Shown here piece after piece: positions 59,080 to 64,000 of a DNA stretch of 64,000 nt (position 1 is its first letter; the number at the start of each line of letters is the position of its first letter). This DNA comes from Larix kaempferi. Taxonomy: Eukaryota; Streptophyta; Pinopsida; Pinales; Pinaceae. Location of the stretch: positions 63,703,501 to 63,767,500 of the forward strand of contig BSBM01000361.1 in NCBI GenBank assembly GCA_027924585.1, given 5' to 3'. The notes beneath the pieces were generated by a model. It had not been told where the DNA came from. It did not search any database and worked only from the letters and a program-made list of their open reading frames with translations. Both the position numbers and the translations under genes were made by a program.

Positions 59080-60092
59080 TCAGTCAGGATGATCTATAGA
59101 GCACTGCCCCTCTATTAAGGATGAGCCTTGGAAATCTTCATGAGTATCTTTGAAGGCTAGTTGTAACATTTCCCTGCACCTGCTTAAGCATTCTTTTGGG
59201 CATGTAAACATGCTATTCATCTTTGTAATAATCATGTTAGTATCCCCAATAATCTTAAAAAAATCGACATTGTCAGACACAAAATTCATACCTTCATATT
59301 TAAGGCGAAAAGATACACAATAAATATCATGGAAATGAGAAGTGAATATTATACCTGTCCACGTACCTATTTCAGTTCCATCGAAATGCATCATTGAAAA
59401 CTTACCAATAGCACATAGAAAGGGTTGACCAACTTCTGCAATACTTCCTTCCCTGATGCTAAGTATGCATGATTGAACTGAGTCCAAAGAACTCTCATCG
59501 GAAATGTAGCTTCCAAAATATTCAAATCCTGTATGAAATAGCTTCATGGGACGATTGTTTGTGATAGCAACAGGATCTACATCCTCAAGCATAGCGGCAA
59601 AGGGATTGATCCACTCTTCGTAAATAGCAAAACTAGGAGAAGCCACAACCATGGCCTCTTCAAAATTTCACCAGATTGCCTCATATTTGTATAAAGATTT
59701 AGCAAGATTTGATCCATGCTAACTTCTTCTTTCATGAATGGTAGGAAAGGCTCAGAGACTTCTTCTTTGAAATATGTGCAATTGGAGGGTTCAATAACTA
59801 TACTGCTAGGTCTTGAAGAATCATATATCGGAGAACCCATGAACTTCCAGTAATCATCATTGTATTCTCTCCCAAGGAACCCGAGATATAATAAGAAATT
59901 GTAATATGTTGTCAAGGAGAACTCACCATTTTCTTTTGTCCTTTAATTCCTTCAACTAGGGCTTCTTGGCCTTCATTTCTTACATCACAATCATATTCAT
60001 TTTCAGGAGAACTTTCATCTTCGGACGTAAGGCTTAGGATGTCGTCGACCGGATCCTGAGCAATAGCTTCTTCAAGTGAGTCTTCTGAGACC
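59080..60092 (-). pseudogene. Uncharacterised ORF of Gag-superfamily element, split by F
   Basis: Minus-strand coding continues from the F insertion point (60,092) to a stop at 59,080, with at least two frame changes (near 59,915 and 59,650). First an acidic stretch (SLTSEDESSPENEYDCD), then WKFMGSPIYDSS (about 59,815-59,850), nearly the same as WTFMENPIYASS in the B ORF. A roughly 190-residue domain follows with no family I recognise, including HFDGTEIGTWTGIIF, FHDIYCVSFRLKYEGMNFV and a Cys-containing CPKECLSRCREM near the end. The shared motif suggests a relative of B carrying an extra C-terminal domain. The upstream part lies beyond F. Confidence 0.55.
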
Positions 60093-60352
60093 TGTTGCCG
60101 CCGAAAACACACCTGGGGTTAACGTGGCAGAAATCTTCAAGCCACTAAGTGTGTCCTTGAGGGAAAGCCTCGAGTCAAGTACTGTCACTTGAATCTTGAC
60201 TCCTCCGTTTAGGAAAACTCCTAACGAAGCCAAGGTGGGTGGACCCTAAAGTTGCTAAGGCTAATTAGGCTAACTAGTTATGGTGGATGGGTTAGTTTTT
60301 TATAATGACAAAACTGACACAAGATATTTGCAATATAATTTGAAAGCATAAC

Positions 60353-60860
60353 TGTTAGTTTTTACTTGAACAACATATAGCATATAGATAATCAATCACT
60401 GAAAGATAAACAAGCAGAACATAAACACAATGAACACAGAGATTCTCTCGAGGAAACCACAAAGGGAGAAAACCCTAGCAAAGCCTTCCTCAATATAGAA
60501 ATCACAAAGTACAAAAGTTCCCCAAGACAAAACAGCTACTCCTCCACTTGTGCGCACTTCTCTCTCTCCACTAATGCGAACTTGCTTGAGTGAATGAGTG
60601 ATTACAACTGAGAGAGGTGTCCTTTATTTATATTCTTCCGTTGGGGTGACAATTTCCCCAACAAGGCCGACTTCTCTACTTGACTGGTCAATTACATAAT
60701 ATAATAATCTTTTAGGGGTTTTTCTAGGCCGACACATGTCCTAGGGTTTACATTGATTCTTTCAATGACCTTTACATTGTTAATTACATGACCATCATCT
60801 CCTGGAGGAGCAATACAATAATATAAATAGAATATCTTCCGCAGTTACATTATTTTAACA
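60353..60860 (-). mobile_element. E2: solo LTR of E-type copia element
   Basis: 508 bp, TGTTAGTTTTT to TTATTTTAACA on the plus strand, with identical TSDs ATAAC at 60,348-60,352 and 60,861-60,865. Shares the CTCCTCCACTTGTGCG block and overall layout with the E LTRs, more diverged. Nested in F. Confidence 0.9.
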
Positions 60861-61485
60861 ATAACAGCATAAAGATTTAAATAGCATAGAAATTAAACAT
60901 GTTTATCAATCCATTCAACACATGATAGCAACTAAATATAATTTGCAATGATAAATAAGAGAGACCAATGCTGAAAAATGGAGTCAAAATGAAATGATGT
61001 TTGTAATGTTGGAAATGAAATGTTATGCAAATGTTCTTGGTCAATTTTAAATTAATGTGAAAATGAGTGGATTATTATGGGAAAGGGGATTTCCAATATA
61101 CCATAAGGTACTGGAAATATGTTCCGGATTATGGCAAGGTGGCTCCTCACTCAGAAATTTGGGTTGGATCGGAGTCTCTGGGAGGTGTTCAACACTACAC
61201 CAAACGAGGGTGTAGTCTAACGGTATCCCGAGGTCGCTACCCAGTTGTTCCTGCGTCCTTTGAGAAATTTCCCCACACTATGCCAAGAATCGATACACCG
61301 GATTTTCGTATGTGGGAGGTTTATTAGGAAGTGTTAGACTAATTACTAGTCACTAAGTCCCTTTCTAGTTTGACCAGCGTGTTCAATCAGGCTGCAGTGA
61401 TCCAAAGCATACTCGGGACAAAGCCTTGTTAATTTTAAAAGTTTTTGAACACGGTTTTCTTGTTTATTAAGAACCCTAAGAGTCT

Positions 61486-64000
61486 TGTTATCACATATAT
61501 AGTAGACGGGCTACCATACATTTTTTGTCAGATTCCAGTACACTATCCAGCCAGTTCCCTTACATTGAGATGCTGAGATGAGCATCTATATTGGATCACT
61601 ATCAGATTTTGGATAGTATATCTATTCCCCAGTGCCATGACTGAGTCTTAGGACACTCAGAGAGATGACTGATATAGCCATTATGCCATTTGTACAAAGA
61701 AGTCAGTATTGCCTAGAGTTACAGCAGCAGTTTCAGAGGACAGATGATGGTTCAGGTGATGAGTATTCAGGTATATGACTCAGCAGGTATATCATTGTGT
61801 TATGGTTATATTGCTTTTATACTTATTCTTATAGCGTGTCTTAGCACTTAGTGTCATGATCTCGCGATCATATAGATATGTGGACCTGGTTGATCTTATT
61901 ATATATATTTTATTGTCCCTACTCAGACTTAGAAGTTCACTATTGATACTCATTGGTTTTACCCTCCCTAGGGAGAATAGAGGTGATCATTCCACCATAC
62001 CTTGGCTTGCTAGTGTTGGCTCCATTATTCATTGTCTTCATCCATCCATTGCCTACCTTTTAGTTTATCACCCTGACTTACTACTTGACTAGTGACATGG
62101 AGGATCTTTTTCCCACTGTAGCCTCTGTATTGGATGAGCTTCCCTATTTATTGTGTCTCAGCTCTGAGTTGGTAACAAAACTTACCTATGGTGAGTTGGA
62201 GTTCCTTGTGAAGTCCCCCTAGTCACTAAAGTTGTGTTGGCTAGACCTAAAACTTTTAGTGCTGCCATGAATACAAAATCTGGAAAATAAAATGCTATAT
62301 CTTGTATGAAAAGCACATTCATGCAAAGTGTTTCTAAACACACATGAATGAAAGGCGTGCCAAATGAAAATGGCCATGAAAATAAAATGTTATATCTTTT
62401 GGAAATGTAAATACCTAGGTAAACAAGCTGTCTGTGACACACCTAGAAGTGCCCAGGTAAACAAGTGCCTTAAAAACACACCTGCAGCAAAAAGCCTAAA
62501 ATAAATGTAAATCTATGCAATGTGTTTATAAGCACACATAGATCAAAGGCTATGGAAACTTCAGGCCCAAAAAGCAATGGAACTTAAATGCTATATCTAA
62601 ATAATTGCTCGCCTCATTTGTATTATGGATTGTGCGCATCTGTTAAAGGTGAATAAACCCTCTTTGAACAACTCATCCATTTGTGAGACACCGCCATTCC
62701 CTGTGTTGTTGCTCATTCAGTATATACTACGGTGTGTATTCCCTTTCCCTGTTCCAAAGTGTCACAAAGTTGAGTCAGTCAAGTCATCCTCTAGCCTAGC
62801 CAGTTTATTCTAGCCTTCACCCTTCACTAGCAAATTGATCACAGCTATGAAGTGAGTATGGTCTTGAAAGTCTAGTCTGAGTAATAATAATAATTAATGA
62901 CATTATATATTTGGATTTAGATCGCCAGTAATGATTACTTTGTGTTATAATTGCTATTTGAATAAGTTGTAGAGCATGCATTAACCTTTACCACTTTGTA
63001 GCAGCTTTTGATGATAGTCTGAGTTATATTTGGTCATGTTGACTTGGTCAAACCTAGTTTGACCAAGGTCAACCACAGGACATGAGATGGTTGGACCTTG
63101 TGATGATATGGATAGATGATATATGGTATATGTACATGTACATGATGATTCTATGCATCAGATACAGGTTTATGATGATGATTCATGGTTTACAGCATTA
63201 TTTGATCATTTACAGATTATTATTATTTCACCTGTTCCGGTATATTGGATATATTTTATGATCATGCAGGGACACATATGGTGTATGAGTACACATCTTG
63301 GATGGATTTGGACCTTCTGAGTCCAATGAGACAGTCTGTTTTCAGTTCCGGGCACTTACAATGATGATTGAGCCTCAGCAGGCTAACCCAGTGCAGTTTT
63401 GGTCTGTCGGAAACCCTGTCAGAGCAAAGAGGGTTTTTATTTGGTTGACCTAGGGCGCTGTGCTTGGAGGGGGTGGTCCAGCCACTTGTTTTTACCATAT
63501 TACCCCCCTCCCGGACACACTGGTGCCCTCACCTTGACAACGCAGGCACTCTAGGAGGCAGTTTGGGGCAGTTTCATGCTTCCTGAGGCATTTCAAGATT
63601 AGTAGAAATGGCTATTGAGGAATTCGATTTGGGCTACTAAGGCAATGTCTTGGCATGGGATGATTAGTCATGACGGGTTGATGTCTTCCACACCTCCTCC
63701 AGCAGTTTCAGCTTCATCGGGACCCGCATCCATCACTTATGGCACTTTCTGATGATTTCTGAGGCCTTTTAAGGTCCACGATTTGTCCATAGAGGCACGA
63801 TTTGGTATATTGATGACTATTTTATTATTATTGTGCTATGGGGATTGACCAAGGGTGGCTAAAATTACCCCTTGGACCCACCATAAGCTTCTTATTATAT
63901 TTTTTCATCATGATATGGTGGGATTCCCCTCTCCCAGGGCGATTTTGTCCACTTATGTTATATTTTATTAGTGATCCATGTATTTTATTGTTGAGCTCAT
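61486..64000 (+). mobile_element. D5: D-family LTR, cut by window end
   Basis: Starts TGTTATCACATATATAGTAG at 61,486 after flank AGTCT (61,481-61,485), inserted in F. Collinear with reverse-complemented D4 through 64,000. Contains the uninterrupted counterpart of the A target site (CAGCC at 63,479-63,483, followed by ACTTGTTTTTACC). Palindromic GTGTTTCTAAACAC and GTGTTTATAAGCAC units occur near 62,328 and 62,523. Confidence 0.85.

Larger units (their letters stand above)
60093..64000 (-). mobile_element. F: B/C-like LTR, right-truncated by window
   Basis: Sense end CGGCGGCAACA at 60,093, left flank AGACC (60,088-60,092). Carries the shared 3' module at about 60,170-60,250. The segment at about 61,070-61,300 matches C3 at about 5,790-5,990. 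It interrupts coding sequence and lacks an adjoining PBS, so it is probably a solo LTR. It is split by E2 and D5; its other end is outside the window. Confidence 0.7.

Overview
The window looks like intergenic or intronic DNA from a large plant genome, probably a gymnosperm. That guess rests on the very long, deeply nested LTR retrotransposons, low gene density and a plant-type split gene; no species marker is visible. Almost everything from 1 to 54,069 and from 60,093 to 64,000 is LTR-retrotransposon sequence. The single convincing host gene is two exons of a FAD-dependent (DAO-family) oxidoreductase on the minus strand at 56,216-56,698.

I resolved the repeats by matching TG...CA termini, 5-bp target-site duplications (TSDs) and homologous copies inside the window. 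Family names A to F are mine. Positions 1-4,817 hold the right ends of two plus-strand C LTRs, one inside the other, and a D LTR fragment. Positions 5,262-28,924 form a five-level nest: C3 (minus) contains C2 (plus), which contains C1 (minus), which contains D1 (plus), which contains the complete element A (minus). Positions 30,015-54,069 are element B (plus), whose gag-like ORF is split by copia element E (34,046-44,796, minus). E is split by solo LTR D4, and the 3' LTR of B is split by solo LTR D3. From 60,093 onward lies LTR F (minus), split by a solo E-type LTR and by D5 (plus), which runs off the window.

Elements A and B have giant LTRs (2.7 and 3.5 kb) and a short internal region holding only a Gag-like ORF, with no protease, reverse transcriptase or integrase. 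They are non-autonomous (LARD-like) and must be mobilised by enzymes from elsewhere. Families A, B, C, D and F share a conserved LTR 3' module. The predicted transcribed part of the C LTRs carries paired hairpins with compensatory base changes. A and B share a perfectly identical 29-nt tract where a polypurine tract would normally lie. These features suggest one superfamily of structured-RNA, Gag-only retrotransposons, and they are the best candidate for an undescribed system here.

The ancestral sequence under the insertions is 4,818-5,261, then 28,925-30,014, then 54,070-60,092. It holds a decayed copia integrase, a decayed Gag zinc knuckle, the oxidoreductase exons, an orphan LINE-ORF1-like stretch and a Gag-superfamily ORF. 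I saw no tRNA, rRNA or CRISPR features.
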